64,000 nt of DNA from Leeuwenhoekiella palythoae (GCF_900130045.1 NZ_FQXT01000002.1:186001-250000); one strand, 5' to 3'. Shown: positions 42,359 through 51,911, counted from the stretch's first letter. The notes: a model not told the origin generated them from the letters alone. Translations and numbers: made by a program.

Positions 42359-42973
42359 CTACTTTTTTGCTTGCCCGCGTAGTACCGGATTGAGCTCGTC
42401 GTCGTTGTACATTTTCATCTGCTTATAGACTTTCATGTACTTATCACCGTTGCGAATATCCTTGATCAATTGGTCTATTGCTGTACATAAATCGGTACGC
42501 TGCTCTAGTAAAACATCAAGCTTTTGCTGGCAGGCCAATTTGTGCTCTTGAGAAGCATCTTCGCGCGTAGCTTCTTCCTCCATATGATAGATCTTAAGCG
42601 TTAAAATTGCCAAACGATCTAAGGCCCACGCCGGACTTTCGGTATTGATTATAGCAGATTCTTTAGGCTCAATGTCTTTATATTCATTCAGAAAATAGCT
42701 GTCAATATACTCGACCATATCGGTACGCTCTTGGTTCGACGCATCAATCTGACGTTTCAATTTCAGCGCTGCTTCAGGATCAATTTGCGGATCACGTATA
42801 ATGTCTTCATAGTGCCACTGCACGGTATCAATCCACGCTTTACGATAAAGTAAGTGTTCTAAAAAGTCAACGTCAGTATCATAAGGATTGCTAAAGGGTT
42901 GATCAACGCGATCTTTGATGTGGTAATCGTCAACGGCGCTCTGAAATATACGTTTTGCGGTATGAGTAATCAT
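42359..42973 (-). CDS. DUF4254 protein
   Basis: 204-aa soluble, mostly helical charged protein of the DUF4254 family, which is regularly found next to GT9 glycosyltransferases in Bacteroidota. Function unknown. Its start overlaps the end of the methyltransferase gene by four bases (ATGA), and its stop abuts the GT9 start. Confidence 0.85.
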   Translation of the reverse strand: MITHTAKRIFQSAVDDYHIKDRVDQPFSNPYDTDVDFLEHLLYRKAWIDTVQWHYEDIIRDPQIDPEAALKLKRQIDASNQERTDMVEYIDSYFLNEYKDIEPKESAIINTESPAWALDRLAILTLKIYHMEEEATREDASQEHKLACQQKLDVLLEQRTDLCTAIDQLIKDIRNGDKYMKVYKQMKMYNDDELNPVLRGQAKK

Positions 42974-43974
42974 TTCTGGTGTTTTTCTAAAATGTGTAAA
43001 TATTCGGTGGTGGCGTTTGCTTTATGGTTTCTGTTTTCGGTTTTGTCAGCCTTAAAACGTTGATATTCTTTGGTGACCAAATCATATTTTCCGTAGCGCT
43101 GCATAATTTCTTTTACTGTTGCAGCAGGCATCAATCCTTCGTTATTATAACTTAAAAACAGAGTTTTAAAGCGCGCTTTTGCGATGAGTTCTTCAAAGCT
43201 ATTTTCAACTTCAAGCTTACTGCAAAAAGCACTTTTTGTATACGCTCGTAAACCGGTTTTTCCTTTGGGTACAAAGGTATCTTTTTTTGCAATAGTATTG
43301 AGCACATGATAATTAGCTCCATATTGCCTGGCGTTGTATGGCGGGTCGAGATACAAGATATCTCCCTCAATATCATTAATCAACGCGTTGCTGTTGGTGT
43401 TGTAAACGGAATGACTTCCCGCAGTGATCTCAAAATTAGCCGGTGCTAATTCTAAAGTTTTTTGTGCCGATTTTTTAAGCTTTTTAAGGTAAGCGCCATA
43501 AACCGAAGCAGTATTGGCAACCTTATCAGCACTTTCTAACAAACTTGCTAAAAGGAAAAAATAAGTGTCTTCATCGATTCTGGACTGCTCCAACCACTCC
43601 TCGATTTTAGCCCGAATCGCATCAATTTTCTGACCGTTTTCTGCGGAAAAATAAAGTCGGTTTTCTGAACCGGTCTCACTATACTGATGAAAGATAAAGC
43701 CTTTTCTAGAAGGAATTTCATTAAGCTCTTCAATCAAAGCTGAAGCGTCAATTGCTGAATTATTCCCGATGTAATTTCGGTTTAAAACATAGCTATAAAA
43801 CTCCAAGTCGTTTGCAATAACACTTTTTAAATAAGGTTTAAACGTGCGTCCCACGGCTCCGGTTCCGGCAAAAAGATCACAAAACACCAACTGAGAAAGA
43901 TCATCGCCGCACACGACTTTAATGTTCTCTAGCAGCCAATCTGAAAGTTTATGTTTTGAACCGATATAATTCAT
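42970..43974 (-). CDS. DNA adenine-N6 methyltransferase (D12 class)
   Basis: 334-aa DNA methylase. N-terminal motif X NYIGSKHKL, motif I DLFAGTGAVG (33-42), and motif IV DPPY (210-213) are in the order of the D12/alpha class, so it makes N6-methyladenine in a specific site. Its start overlaps the end of the nuclease gene at 43971-44651 by four bases, and its own stop overlaps the DUF4254 gene by four bases. As the methylase of a type II restriction-modification pair it protects host DNA; the recognition sequence is unknown. Confidence 0.93.
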   Translation of the reverse strand: MNYIGSKHKLSDWLLENIKVVCGDDLSQLVFCDLFAGTGAVGRTFKPYLKSVIANDLEFYSYVLNRNYIGNNSAIDASALIEELNEIPSRKGFIFHQYSETGSENRLYFSAENGQKIDAIRAKIEEWLEQSRIDEDTYFFLLASLLESADKVANTASVYGAYLKKLKKSAQKTLELAPANFEITAGSHSVYNTNSNALINDIEGDILYLDPPYNARQYGANYHVLNTIAKKDTFVPKGKTGLRAYTKSAFCSKLEVENSFEELIAKARFKTLFLSYNNEGLMPAATVKEIMQRYGKYDLVTKEYQRFKADKTENRNHKANATTEYLHILEKHQK

Positions 43975-44651
43975 CGTGTCGCCCAGATGATGTCTGAAAG
44001 GGCCGTTTTATTTGTTGCGGTGGTGACGCTAATTAATTTTTCGGGCTCAAAAGTACTCACATAATTTTCAATTAAAGCCCGAAGCCAAGAAATTTCAGCT
44101 TTCAATTTATAATGCTCGCCGTTGGCGGCAAACACCACCAGAAACAGTCTGTTTTCCAAATGGAAACGTCGTCCTTTGCTTTGGTTTTTATAAAGCCACT
44201 TTATAAGCATTTCAGGATACTTTTGTGCATCGGCAAAATCCTTTTGAAAACCTTTGGGAAATTTGGTGGTTTTTAAGTCAAAACTAATTCCTTGGATACT
44301 GAAGTCTTTAAGACGATCTTTTTCATTTAAAACCGCATTTACATTAGGTTGATCAATAAAAAGCTGCTCTACCGCTCGTGCGCTCCAGTAATTGTACCAG
44401 CGATTTAAACTGTAGTAGAAAAATTCCTTTTTATTAAACTGATTGTGCTGTAGCTGACTTTTAATGCGTTCTATGAGCTCGTCAAAATCCTGTATGTTGT
44501 AAATAAAATTGCTCTGATTATCCCAGATGTTATTTTGCCTTCTAAACCAAACATCTCTGTATGGCCAGCGCTTTTTGAGTTCGTTTTCTATATGTTCTAA
44601 AACTACACGCGCCAAAATATTAAAAGAATTGGAATAAGAAGTGCTAGCCAC
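43971..44651 (-). CDS. Putative type II restriction endonuclease, PD-(D/E)xK-like
   Basis: 226-aa soluble protein that I do not match to a named enzyme. Its position directly before a DNA adenine methylase, with a four-base coupling, is that of a restriction enzyme. The core around residues 110-130 reads KDFSIQG followed by ISFDLKTTK: D116, then D125-x-K127, a good fit to the PD-(D/E)xK nuclease site; E95 in a preceding helix could be the extra acidic residue. The start codon at 44651 overlaps the 3' end of DUF6427 by 49 bases and no later ATG exists before residue 148. Activity is inferred. Confidence 0.7.
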   Translation of the reverse strand: MASTSYSNSFNILARVVLEHIENELKKRWPYRDVWFRRQNNIWDNQSNFIYNIQDFDELIERIKSQLQHNQFNKKEFFYYSLNRWYNYWSARAVEQLFIDQPNVNAVLNEKDRLKDFSIQGISFDLKTTKFPKGFQKDFADAQKYPEMLIKWLYKNQSKGRRFHLENRLFLVVFAANGEHYKLKAEISWLRALIENYVSTFEPEKLISVTTATNKTALSDIIWATR

Positions 44652-45535
44652 ATCATCATCTCTTTAAACCAAAAACTCTTGCTGGTTTCTATGTAGGTGG
44701 CCGTGATGATCGCAAGCGGTCCAAAAAGAAAGTACAGCTCACTTCCATCGCGTAAAGGAGCTACAAAAATTGCTATAAACAGCGCTACAAGCGAACTAAT
44801 TATAATCAGAATGAACGAGGCTTTTAGCTTTTGAGGAGCATCAGAAACTTGTTTAATGTAGCGCAAACCGCACCAAATATAAAGTGCTAGAAAAAAGGAC
44901 GTAGGCAACAGTAGCTTCAAAGAGCTATACGCTCTAAAATCTAGCGTTGGTAATTCAAAATAACTTAAAGCAAACTCCTTTGCACCTTCATAGTATAAAC
45001 TGAATGTAAACGTGAGTAGCAGTACGACAAAGATTCCGCCAAGGGGCATTAGCCAGTTTCGGTATTCGCTTCGGCCGTAAAATAAAATCGAAAAATAGAG
45101 CACAACCAGAAATAGGATGCTCCAAAAGAAAAACAAGGATGCGATGGTGATCCAAAAAGCCGCATCAAAGACTTTCTTTTTAAAATCTTTTTCTGTTTTC
45201 ATACTGATGATGCGCCGCAAAGCCAGCAAAACAAAAAGCCCTGAAAATACGATATCGTAGTTGAAAAAAGAAACCGGAACGGCAAAAGTGAAACACACAA
45301 AGAAGTACAAAATATAGGTCGTTCGCTTAGAAAGTGTATTGCGTTTTACCACAAAATTGAGCACTCCCAAAGAGAACAAATAAGCTAGAAGCACAAAAAA
45401 CTGACCTAACGCCTCTAATGAAGTAAACTCATAAACATCTGATACCAGATAGAATCCTGTGAAGTAAACGATGACTGCCAATACAATCATCGCAAAATTT
45501 ATTGGTTTTGAACCGCCGAAAAAGCTTGTTAGCAT
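44603..45535 (-). CDS. DUF6427 membrane protein
   Basis: 310-aa multispanning membrane protein with about nine hydrophobic segments and no soluble domain. The start chosen is ATG 45535 (MLTSFFGGSKPINF) because the upstream frame to 45565 has no support. The DUF6427/DUF6341 gene pair next to purD is a flavobacterial set. The 3' end overlaps the nuclease gene by 49 bases, so the restriction-modification pair directly follows it. Confidence 0.82.
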   Translation of the reverse strand: MLTSFFGGSKPINFAMIVLAVIVYFTGFYLVSDVYEFTSLEALGQFFVLLAYLFSLGVLNFVVKRNTLSKRTTYILYFFVCFTFAVPVSFFNYDIVFSGLFVLLALRRIISMKTEKDFKKKVFDAAFWITIASLFFFWSILFLVVLYFSILFYGRSEYRNWLMPLGGIFVVLLLTFTFSLYYEGAKEFALSYFELPTLDFRAYSSLKLLLPTSFFLALYIWCGLRYIKQVSDAPQKLKASFILIIISSLVALFIAIFVAPLRDGSELYFLFGPLAIITATYIETSKSFWFKEMMMWLALLIPILLIFWRV

Positions 45536-45555
45536 TTTAGTTTTTTCTATTTTTG
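45526..45555 (+). promoter_or_regulatory. Probable promoter of the DUF6341 gene
   Basis: TTG (45526-45528), 19-base spacer, TATTTTTG (45548-45555), a perfect Bacteroidota promoter layout. It overlaps the start codon region of the divergent DUF6427 gene. Confidence 0.6.
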
Positions 45556-45616
45556 CACAGCACACGTCAAAATTAAGGGTGTGACCGTGGTAATCACGTT
45601 GTAAAAGTATACAATT

Positions 45617-45832
45617 ATGGAATTGAAAGATTTATTTTACGGTATTCAAGATTTTTTTGTCAACGTTGCTTTTGCACCGTTAGATGCAATTCGTGAATTG
45701 CAAGACAGCAGCTGGGTTGCCGCAAACCTTCTTAACTTTGTTTTTATTATTATCGTATCGGTAGCGTTTACTTACTGGTGTGTACAACTTAATAAGTTTG
45801 ACAAAGACGAGCATCACAACATTCACGGTTAA
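45617..45832 (+). CDS. DUF6341 small membrane protein
   Basis: 71-aa protein with an amphipathic N-terminus (MELKDLFYGIQDFFVNVAF), one clear membrane helix (about 38-58) and a charged histidine-rich end (DKDEHHNIHG). Matches the DUF6341 family. Divergent from DUF6427, followed by the terminator at 45853-45882. Function unknown. Confidence 0.85.
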   Translation: MELKDLFYGIQDFFVNVAFAPLDAIRELQDSSWVAANLLNFVFIIIVSVAFTYWCVQLNKFDKDEHHNIHG

Positions 45833-45852
45833 TCACCAACCGTTTTAGATAT

Positions 45853-45882
45853 AAAAAAGCCTGCTATTCAGCAGGCTTTTTT
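45853..45882. terminator. Bidirectional terminator
   Basis: Eleven-base stem AAAAGCCTGCT (45855-45865) and AGCAGGCTTTT (45870-45880), four-base loop, T-runs on both strands; shared by DUF6341 and purD. Confidence 0.88.
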
Positions 45883-45893
45883 ATGCGTGATTT

Positions 45894-47165
45894 TTAAAGA
45901 TCAAAGCCAATATCTTTGCGATAATTCATTTTATCAAACTTGATCTTCTCAATATTTTTATAGGAATTTTTAAGTGCTGCCCTAAAGTCGGCATCTAGCG
46001 AAGTAACCGCCATCACACGGCCTCCGGCAGTAACCACTTCTCCGTCTTTTAAAGTCGTTCCGGCGTGAAATACCAAAACATCTTCAACTTCTTCAGTCCC
46101 TGTGATCATTTTTCCTTTTTCGTAAGCTTCAGGATAACCACCACTCACGAGCATTACTGTAGTTGCAGCACGTGCATCAAGATCTAAAGTAACCTCGTCA
46201 AGCTTTTGCGCTGCCACTTTTTCAAAAACCTCAACAAGATCATTCTTGATACGTGGCAGCACCACTTCGGTTTCAGGATCGCCCATACGTACATTGTATT
46301 CGATCACTTTAGGCTCGTCCCCTACTTTGATCAAACCAATAAAAATAAAGCCTTTATAATCTATGTCTTCAGCTTTCAAACCATCTACCGTTGGCTTAAT
46401 GATTCGGTTTTCTATTTTTTCCATAAAGGCATCATCAGCAAAAGGCACGGGAGAGATCGCTCCCATTCCGCCGGTATTTAAACCTTTATCTCCTTCTCCA
46501 ATACGCTTATAATCTTTTGCTGTTGGCAAAGTGATGTAATTTTTACCATCGGTCAATACAAAAACGCTGAGTTCGATTCCGTCAAGAAACTCTTCAATCA
46601 CCACGGTTTCACTAGCTGTGCCAAATTTTTGATTGGTCAACATATCGGTCAATTCCGCTTTTGCTTCCTCGAGATCATTCAAGATCACCACTCCTTTTCC
46701 GGCTGCAAGACCATCAGCTTTAAGAACGTATGGTGCATTGAGTTTTTCTAAAAATGCCTTTCCCGCCTCCAAACTTTCGGCTTTAAAGCTTTCGTAAGCA
46801 GCAGTTGGGATATCATACATCGCCATAAATTCTTTAGCGCGCTCTTTGCTTCCTTCAAGTAAAGCCCCTCGTTTTGACGGACCAATAACTGCTATTTCGC
46901 TTAATTCCTTATCATTTTGAAAGAAATCGTAAACCCCTTGAACCAATGGATCTTCAGGACCTACAACCACCATTGTGATTTGCTCATCCAGAACCAGTTT
47001 TTTGATCGCTTCAAAATCGGTCACGCCAATGGCAACATTGGTTGCTATACCTGCTGTGCCGGCGTTTCCGGGAGCTACAAAAAGACGCTCACATTTTGAA
47101 CTTTGTGCAATTTTATAGGCAAAAGTGTGCTCACGGCCACCAGAACCCAGAATGAGGATATTCAT
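45894..47165 (-). CDS. purD: Phosphoribosylamine--glycine ligase
   Basis: Second step of de novo purine synthesis: joins glycine to phosphoribosylamine using ATP in the cytoplasm. ATP-grasp enzyme with GSGGREHTFAYK at the N-terminus, GGSKE-like AEGSKERAKEFM, the LKADGLAAGKGV phosphate-binding loop and GDPETEVVLPR metal site. Length 423 aa is normal. Divergent from the CapK-like ligase gene; its -7 box is at 47194-47201. Confidence 0.97.
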   Translation of the reverse strand: MNILILGSGGREHTFAYKIAQSSKCERLFVAPGNAGTAGIATNVAIGVTDFEAIKKLVLDEQITMVVVGPEDPLVQGVYDFFQNDKELSEIAVIGPSKRGALLEGSKERAKEFMAMYDIPTAAYESFKAESLEAGKAFLEKLNAPYVLKADGLAAGKGVVILNDLEEAKAELTDMLTNQKFGTASETVVIEEFLDGIELSVFVLTDGKNYITLPTAKDYKRIGEGDKGLNTGGMGAISPVPFADDAFMEKIENRIIKPTVDGLKAEDIDYKGFIFIGLIKVGDEPKVIEYNVRMGDPETEVVLPRIKNDLVEVFEKVAAQKLDEVTLDLDARAATTVMLVSGGYPEAYEKGKMITGTEEVEDVLVFHAGTTLKDGEVVTAGGRVMAVTSLDADFRAALKNSYKNIEKIKFDKMNYRKDIGFDL

Positions 47166-47193
47166 CGTAATAGCTTAAGATTTGTTTAAGCGT

Positions 47194-47201
47194 CAAAAAT
47201 A
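47194..47201 (-). promoter_or_regulatory. Probable purD promoter (-7 box)
   Basis: Minus-strand TATTTTTG (47201-47194), perfect TAnnTTTG, about 29 bases upstream of the purD ATG; TTAG about 20 bases further upstream could be a weak -33 element. Confidence 0.45.
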
Positions 47202-47235
47202 AATGTTTGTAAATTGACCTACTAATTTTAGTCTT

Positions 47236-48534
47236 GTGAATTTAATCAACCTCAGCCTGCACCTTAATGGTTATGCTATTGCTACTGCGCAGAAGCAACT
47301 TCAGGAACTCAAACAACAGGTTGAACATAATTATGCCGCTTATATTGAAACGAAAAAGACCGAAATTTTAAAGCATCATTTAAAAAACACCCCTTTTTAC
47401 AAGAACTTAGTAGGTGATCAATACCAGACTTGGGAAGACTTACCGGTTTTAACGAAGCAGAATTTACAACAAGCTTTAAAAAGTAGATTATCTAAAGAGT
47501 TTTCAACTAAAAACGTACACGTTCATAAAACTTCAGGATCTTCCGGAACGCCTTTTATTTTTGCAAAAGATAAGTTCTGTCACGCGTTAACCTGGGCTTC
47601 TATCACTCAGCTTTATTCAACTTCGGGAATCGATTTACACAATTCGTATGAAGCGCGATTTTATGGAATTCCCAAGCACGGCGCTGCCCGATTGAAAGAG
47701 CGTTTGAAAGACAGATTAAGCAATCGCTATCGATTTTCAATTTTTGACACTTCGGATGCCAATTTTGAAAGCTTCATCTCAAGATTTAAAAAAGAACCAT
47801 TTGGCCATTTAAATGGCTACACAAGCGCTTTGGTACTTTTTGCACGGTATCTAGCTGGAAAAAAGCTCGTTTTAAAAGACCTCTGCCCGAGTCTTACGCA
47901 TTGCATAGCTACTGCCGAAATGTTGTTTAAAGAAGATATTGAACTGCTTCAGAAGCAGTTTGGCGTGCCGGTGATCAATGAATATGGCGCTTCAGAAACC
48001 GGAATCATTGCTTTAGGAAAAGCCGGGGACATCCTTCATATTGACTCGAGTTTACTCTATGTCGAGATTCTTGATGAGGTCAACAGACCAGTCGATCCGG
48101 GCACTTCGGGGAAAATCGTGGTTACTTCGTTATTCAATAAGGCGCATCCATTTATCAGGTATGAAATTGGCGATCTCGGTGTTTTGTCCTATCAAAACGG
48201 CTTGTCAGTTCTCACGAAATTAGAAGGTCGCGTGGGTGATTTTGCGCTGCTTCCTGACGGAAAAAAAATTCCGGCTTTGGCGTTTTACTATGTGACTAAA
48301 GAAATTATGAACGATACGGCGAGCGTAAAAGAATTCAAGATCATTCAGAATAAACCGAATCATTTCAGTATCAATTATGTTGCAGATGCTGAATTTTCTA
48401 CTCAGGATGTTGAAAAGATCAAGCGCGCTATGCTGAATTATTTAGGCACAGAAATTCAGCTTTCTTTCAATAAAAAACCCATTCTTGACCGAAGCAAGCG
48501 CGGGAAATTAAAACAGTTTACCAGAACGTTTTAA
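47236..48534 (+). CDS. CapK/phenylacetate-CoA-ligase-like adenylate-forming protein
   Basis: 432-aa member of the AMP-binding superfamily closest to CapK-type proteins of polysaccharide loci. The phosphate-binding loop HKTSGSSGTPFIF (about 95-107), the adenylate motif INEYGASETG and the RYEIGDLG hinge are visible. It probably activates an acyl or carboxyl group for transfer to a sugar or lipid carrier. The start is GTG 47236 (or TTG 47234 out of frame); no ATG is present near. It converges on the GT2 gene with a four-base overlap and opens the polysaccharide region. Confidence 0.85.
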   Translation: MNLINLSLHLNGYAIATAQKQLQELKQQVEHNYAAYIETKKTEILKHHLKNTPFYKNLVGDQYQTWEDLPVLTKQNLQQALKSRLSKEFSTKNVHVHKTSGSSGTPFIFAKDKFCHALTWASITQLYSTSGIDLHNSYEARFYGIPKHGAARLKERLKDRLSNRYRFSIFDTSDANFESFISRFKKEPFGHLNGYTSALVLFARYLAGKKLVLKDLCPSLTHCIATAEMLFKEDIELLQKQFGVPVINEYGASETGIIALGKAGDILHIDSSLLYVEILDEVNRPVDPGTSGKIVVTSLFNKAHPFIRYEIGDLGVLSYQNGLSVLTKLEGRVGDFALLPDGKKIPALAFYYVTKEIMNDTASVKEFKIIQNKPNHFSINYVADAEFSTQDVEKIKRAMLNYLGTEIQLSFNKKPILDRSKRGKLKQFTRTF

Positions 48535-49301
48535 TTGCGGTATTTTACAAAACCTTTATACGCCCAGCACATCAAATAGTTGGCAGACGCAAATACTGAT
48601 AATTGCTCAACCTCCCGATAAAATTTCCACTGATGTTTGATCAATCCGGTTTTATTGCGCGAAAGTGAATTCCGTCGAATACGGTAAATTGCCAAGGGTT
48701 CTTGAATACCGTATGCATAATCGATTTTCTTTAAATATTGCAGCCACAACCCCATATCCTGGCGTTTTTTGATAAGCGGCATATATTTTTTACCCAAAAC
48801 CTCGATATCGAGAAAAGCCGTCAAACAACTTATAGCATTGCTTTTTAAAATATCAGTATAACTCACCTTTCTAGGAACAATAAAATCTGAGAGATAAGGC
48901 TCTAAATTTTCATCTAGGCGTTTATAAGAAGCGAACACAAACGGATGCTTTTTTGCTTCGATGATACTTCGCTCTAAAAATTTGGGAAACCAGAGATCAT
49001 CGGCATCTAGAAAGGTCAGGTATTTTCCTCTAGCCTTTTGAATACCCAGATTACGAGCGTGTGCGGGACCTTTATTTTCGCTAAGCGCAATGCAGTCAAT
49101 ACGGAAATCTTTTTCTTGTAATTTTTGAACACAGGCAACCGTCTCGTCTGAAGAAGCATCATCAATAATGAGCAATTCCCAGTCGGTCACGGTCTGTTTT
49201 TGAACAGAGGCGATGGTTTCTGAAATAAACTTTTCAGAATTATAACAGGGGGTTACAATAGAAACTAACGGCCGGGCATCAATAGGCTTTTTTATCGCCA
49301 T
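48531..49301 (-). CDS. Glycosyltransferase family 2
   Basis: 256-aa inverting transferase: VSIVTPCYNSEKFISETIASVQKQ start, DDASSDET and the LDADDLWFP (DxD) metal motif, then the FASY acceptor region. It probably extends the lipid-linked repeat unit. Its start lies 23 bases inside the end of the WcaJ-like gene, so the two are coupled. The 3' end overlaps the opposite gene by four bases. Confidence 0.9.
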   Translation of the reverse strand: MAIKKPIDARPLVSIVTPCYNSEKFISETIASVQKQTVTDWELLIIDDASSDETVACVQKLQEKDFRIDCIALSENKGPAHARNLGIQKARGKYLTFLDADDLWFPKFLERSIIEAKKHPFVFASYKRLDENLEPYLSDFIVPRKVSYTDILKSNAISCLTAFLDIEVLGKKYMPLIKKRQDMGLWLQYLKKIDYAYGIQEPLAIYRIRRNSLSRNKTGLIKHQWKFYREVEQLSVFASANYLMCWAYKGFVKYRN

Positions 49302-50631
49302 AAATCACTTGAAAAAATGTTTTTGCTATAATACGCAGATCCATCAGGATAGACCAGTTTTCAACGTAAAAGATATCAAAACGCACCCTACTTTTGATAT
49401 CATGTTCGGTTTCAATTCCGCCACGATACCCGCTCACTTGAGCGAGACCGGTGATTCCCGGTTTTACCAGATGCCGTACCATAAATTTATCTATTTGCTG
49501 TTTAAACGAATGGGTATGGCTCACCATATGCGGCCGCGGACCAACAACAGACATATCGCCGAGCAATACATTATAAAATTGCGGTAACTCGTCTATACTC
49601 GTTCTTCTTAAAAATTTACCCAGTTCAGTAGTACGCATATCATTTTTACTCGCTTGTTTGTCGTTTGCATCTTTATTGATGGTCATGGACCTGAATTTGT
49701 AGCAATAAAACTCTTTGCCATCAATACCGTTACGCTTCTGTTTAAAAAACAAAGGGCCTTTTGAGGTCAAGGGAATTATAAGTGCCAAAATTGGCGTCAA
49801 CCACGATAAAATCCCTAAGATCACCACTAGTGAAAACACGATGTCTAATAAGCGCTTTAAAAACAAGTTAATAGGGGTATCTATAGGCAGCGTGCGCAAC
49901 GCCAGTATAGGCGTAATACCGTAGTATTGAAAGTCCATCTTCTTGGTAAAAATATCCTTATTGTCCGGTAAGAATTTCAATGCGATGAGATTATTATCAG
50001 CAAACTGAATCAGTTCTTGAATTTCCTTGTTTTTCAATTCGGCGACCGAGCAATAGATTTGATGAATTCTTTGGCCAATAGCAAATCGCGTCACCTCTTC
50101 CAGCTCGATGGTATCAAGGCGAAGATCAAAATTGGCGATAAACTGAAAGCCATACGCCGGATTAAAATTGAAGAAGTTTTTGAGTTGCTCGGTTTTTGCG
50201 TTTCGGCCCACGATAATTACTCTAATAGTATCTCTTCCAAGCTGCTTTCTAAACTTTTTTCGCAGATTAAAAACCACAAGCTTTAAAAGCGCTATAAAAC
50301 CTATGCTGAGACACACATATTCTAGAACAGCAGAAGCAACTACATCGATTTCGTTGAAGATTCCAAAAAAAGAAAAACAACAAACTAAAAGAAGAAACGC
50401 CTGCTTGAGCACCAAGCCTAAAATATTTACCAATGGCGTAAACCTATATACTTTGTAGAAACCAATTCCCACGGATGTAATCAGCCAACTGAAAATTAAA
50501 AAAGGAATAAAATAAGTGTATTCTGCTTTTGAAAATTCAAACAAAAGCGCACACAGCATCAAAATGAGAAGATCACAAAAACCAACTAGGGGTTGAAGGA
50601 CAAAACTATGTTTCGTTCCATTTTCGTTCAT
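49279..50631 (-). CDS. Polyprenyl glycosylphosphotransferase (WcaJ/sugar-initiating)
   Basis: Initiating enzyme that moves a sugar-1-phosphate onto undecaprenyl phosphate. N-terminal half has five membrane helices and a Rossmann-like domain with the FRKQLGRDTIRVIIVGRNA region; the C-terminal catalytic domain has KRLLDIVFS, FKQKRNG, YKFRSM, TSIDELPQFYNVLLGDMSVVGPRP and VKPGITGLAQVSGYRG, the full family set. I choose ATG 50631 (MNENGTKHSF, 450 aa); an earlier ATG at 50691 would lie beyond the promoter-like box at 50683-50676. It starts the minus-strand pair with GT2. Confidence 0.92.
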   Translation of the reverse strand: MNENGTKHSFVLQPLVGFCDLLILMLCALLFEFSKAEYTYFIPFLIFSWLITSVGIGFYKVYRFTPLVNILGLVLKQAFLLLVCCFSFFGIFNEIDVVASAVLEYVCLSIGFIALLKLVVFNLRKKFRKQLGRDTIRVIIVGRNAKTEQLKNFFNFNPAYGFQFIANFDLRLDTIELEEVTRFAIGQRIHQIYCSVAELKNKEIQELIQFADNNLIALKFLPDNKDIFTKKMDFQYYGITPILALRTLPIDTPINLFLKRLLDIVFSLVVILGILSWLTPILALIIPLTSKGPLFFKQKRNGIDGKEFYCYKFRSMTINKDANDKQASKNDMRTTELGKFLRRTSIDELPQFYNVLLGDMSVVGPRPHMVSHTHSFKQQIDKFMVRHLVKPGITGLAQVSGYRGGIETEHDIKSRVRFDIFYVENWSILMDLRIIAKTFFQVIYGDKKAY

Positions 50632-50675
50632 ACAAATTCGGTTAGTTGAGCTGACTTGGGACAGAGTCAACTGGA

Positions 50676-50683
50676 CAAATTTA
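50676..50683 (-). promoter_or_regulatory. Probable promoter of the WcaJ-like gene
   Basis: Minus-strand TAAATTTG (50683-50676) matches TAnnTTTG, 44 bases upstream of ATG 50631. An inverted repeat AGTTGA/TCAACT lies in the leader. This supports the shorter start. Confidence 0.45.
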
Positions 50684-50831
50684 GCAAACAAGTTGAGTGC
50701 TACTTGAGGAGTATTCTTAAAATTTTTATAAAGCGCATCTCTAAGTAATGGCTTTAGATAATGGTTTAATTGAATTTATGATGCTATCTTGCTATCCTTC
50801 AAAAGCGCTAAAACACCCCAAGTTACTGCTC

Positions 50832-51911
50832 ATGAGTACATTAAAAATCGTTCACATTGTGGAAGCCTTGGGTGGTGGTGTTTACACATATTTTAAAAAC
50901 CTCACTCAGGTTTTATGCGAAGCACCAGATCTAGAGGTAACAGTGATTTACAGCGGAAATCGAGATGAAATCAACAACGATCAGGTCGCTGCTGATTTTC
51001 ATCCTAAAACCCGCTTGATCTGTATCTCAATGCATCGCGAAATACGTTTTAAAGAAGATTTTAAGGCGTTTAAAGCACTCAAAACTACCTTGAAGCAAAT
51101 TGAGCCTGATGTGCTTCACTTGCATTCTTCAAAATCGGGTATTTTGGGTAGGTTTGCCTATTTATTTTCTCCGCGTTTAAAAGCAAAACTCTTTTATACC
51201 CCACACGGATTTTCTTTTCTTCGGAAGGATATTAGTAGTATAAAACGTCATTTATTTTTTAGTATTGAGTTTTTAAGTCAGAAGCTTACCGGCGGAACGC
51301 TAATCGCTTGCGGCGATACCGAATTGCGCTATGCTAAGAAAATTGGTCCGGCGCTTTTAGTGCGCAATGGTATTCAGCAACTGGGGCTAACAAACTTTGA
51401 GAAACAACACCGGCCGCAAATTAAATGTATAGGAACTTTAGGCAGAATCACCTACGCCAGAAATCCGGCCTATTTTAATCAGCTCGCACTAAACCATCCT
51501 GAGCTCGAATTTTTATGGATTGGTGATGGTGAATTGCGTCATCAACTCACCGCGCCCAATATTTTCATTACCGGTTGGTTTAATAACTATGAGCAAGGCT
51601 TGCAAAAGCTAGAAGCATTAGACCTTTATCTTCAGACCTCCTTGTGGGAAGGTTTGCCTATTGCGATTTTAGAAGCTTCCGCCCGGGAAATTCCCATTGT
51701 CGCCACAAATATTATTGGAAATAAAGACATTGTTGCAGACGGAAAAACCGGCTTCCTCTTTGATGCTGAACACGAATTTGACCAGATTTTACAAAAATCT
51801 AAAAATCAATCTACACGAATAGTATTGGGGAACGCTGCCAAGAAACGCACGGCAATTTTATTTAACAGCGAGGTGAATTTTGAAAAGCTTATTAGGCTTT
51901 ATCGAGCTTAA
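50832..51911 (+). CDS. Glycosyltransferase family 4/1
   Basis: 359-aa retaining transferase with the GT-B double Rossmann fold: KIVHIVEALGGGVYTYFKN at the start and the donor-binding EGLPIAILEASAREIPIVATNIIGN motif near the C-terminus. Start chosen at ATG 50832 (MSTLKIVHI); an in-frame ATG at 50748 would add 28 residues without family similarity. Only plus-strand gene inside the cluster between minus-strand genes; its 3' end overlaps that of the Wzy gene by 20 bases. Confidence 0.9.
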   Translation: MSTLKIVHIVEALGGGVYTYFKNLTQVLCEAPDLEVTVIYSGNRDEINNDQVAADFHPKTRLICISMHREIRFKEDFKAFKALKTTLKQIEPDVLHLHSSKSGILGRFAYLFSPRLKAKLFYTPHGFSFLRKDISSIKRHLFFSIEFLSQKLTGGTLIACGDTELRYAKKIGPALLVRNGIQQLGLTNFEKQHRPQIKCIGTLGRITYARNPAYFNQLALNHPELEFLWIGDGELRHQLTAPNIFITGWFNNYEQGLQKLEALDLYLQTSLWEGLPIAILEASAREIPIVATNIIGNKDIVADGKTGFLFDAEHEFDQILQKSKNQSTRIVLGNAAKKRTAILFNSEVNFEKLIRLYRA

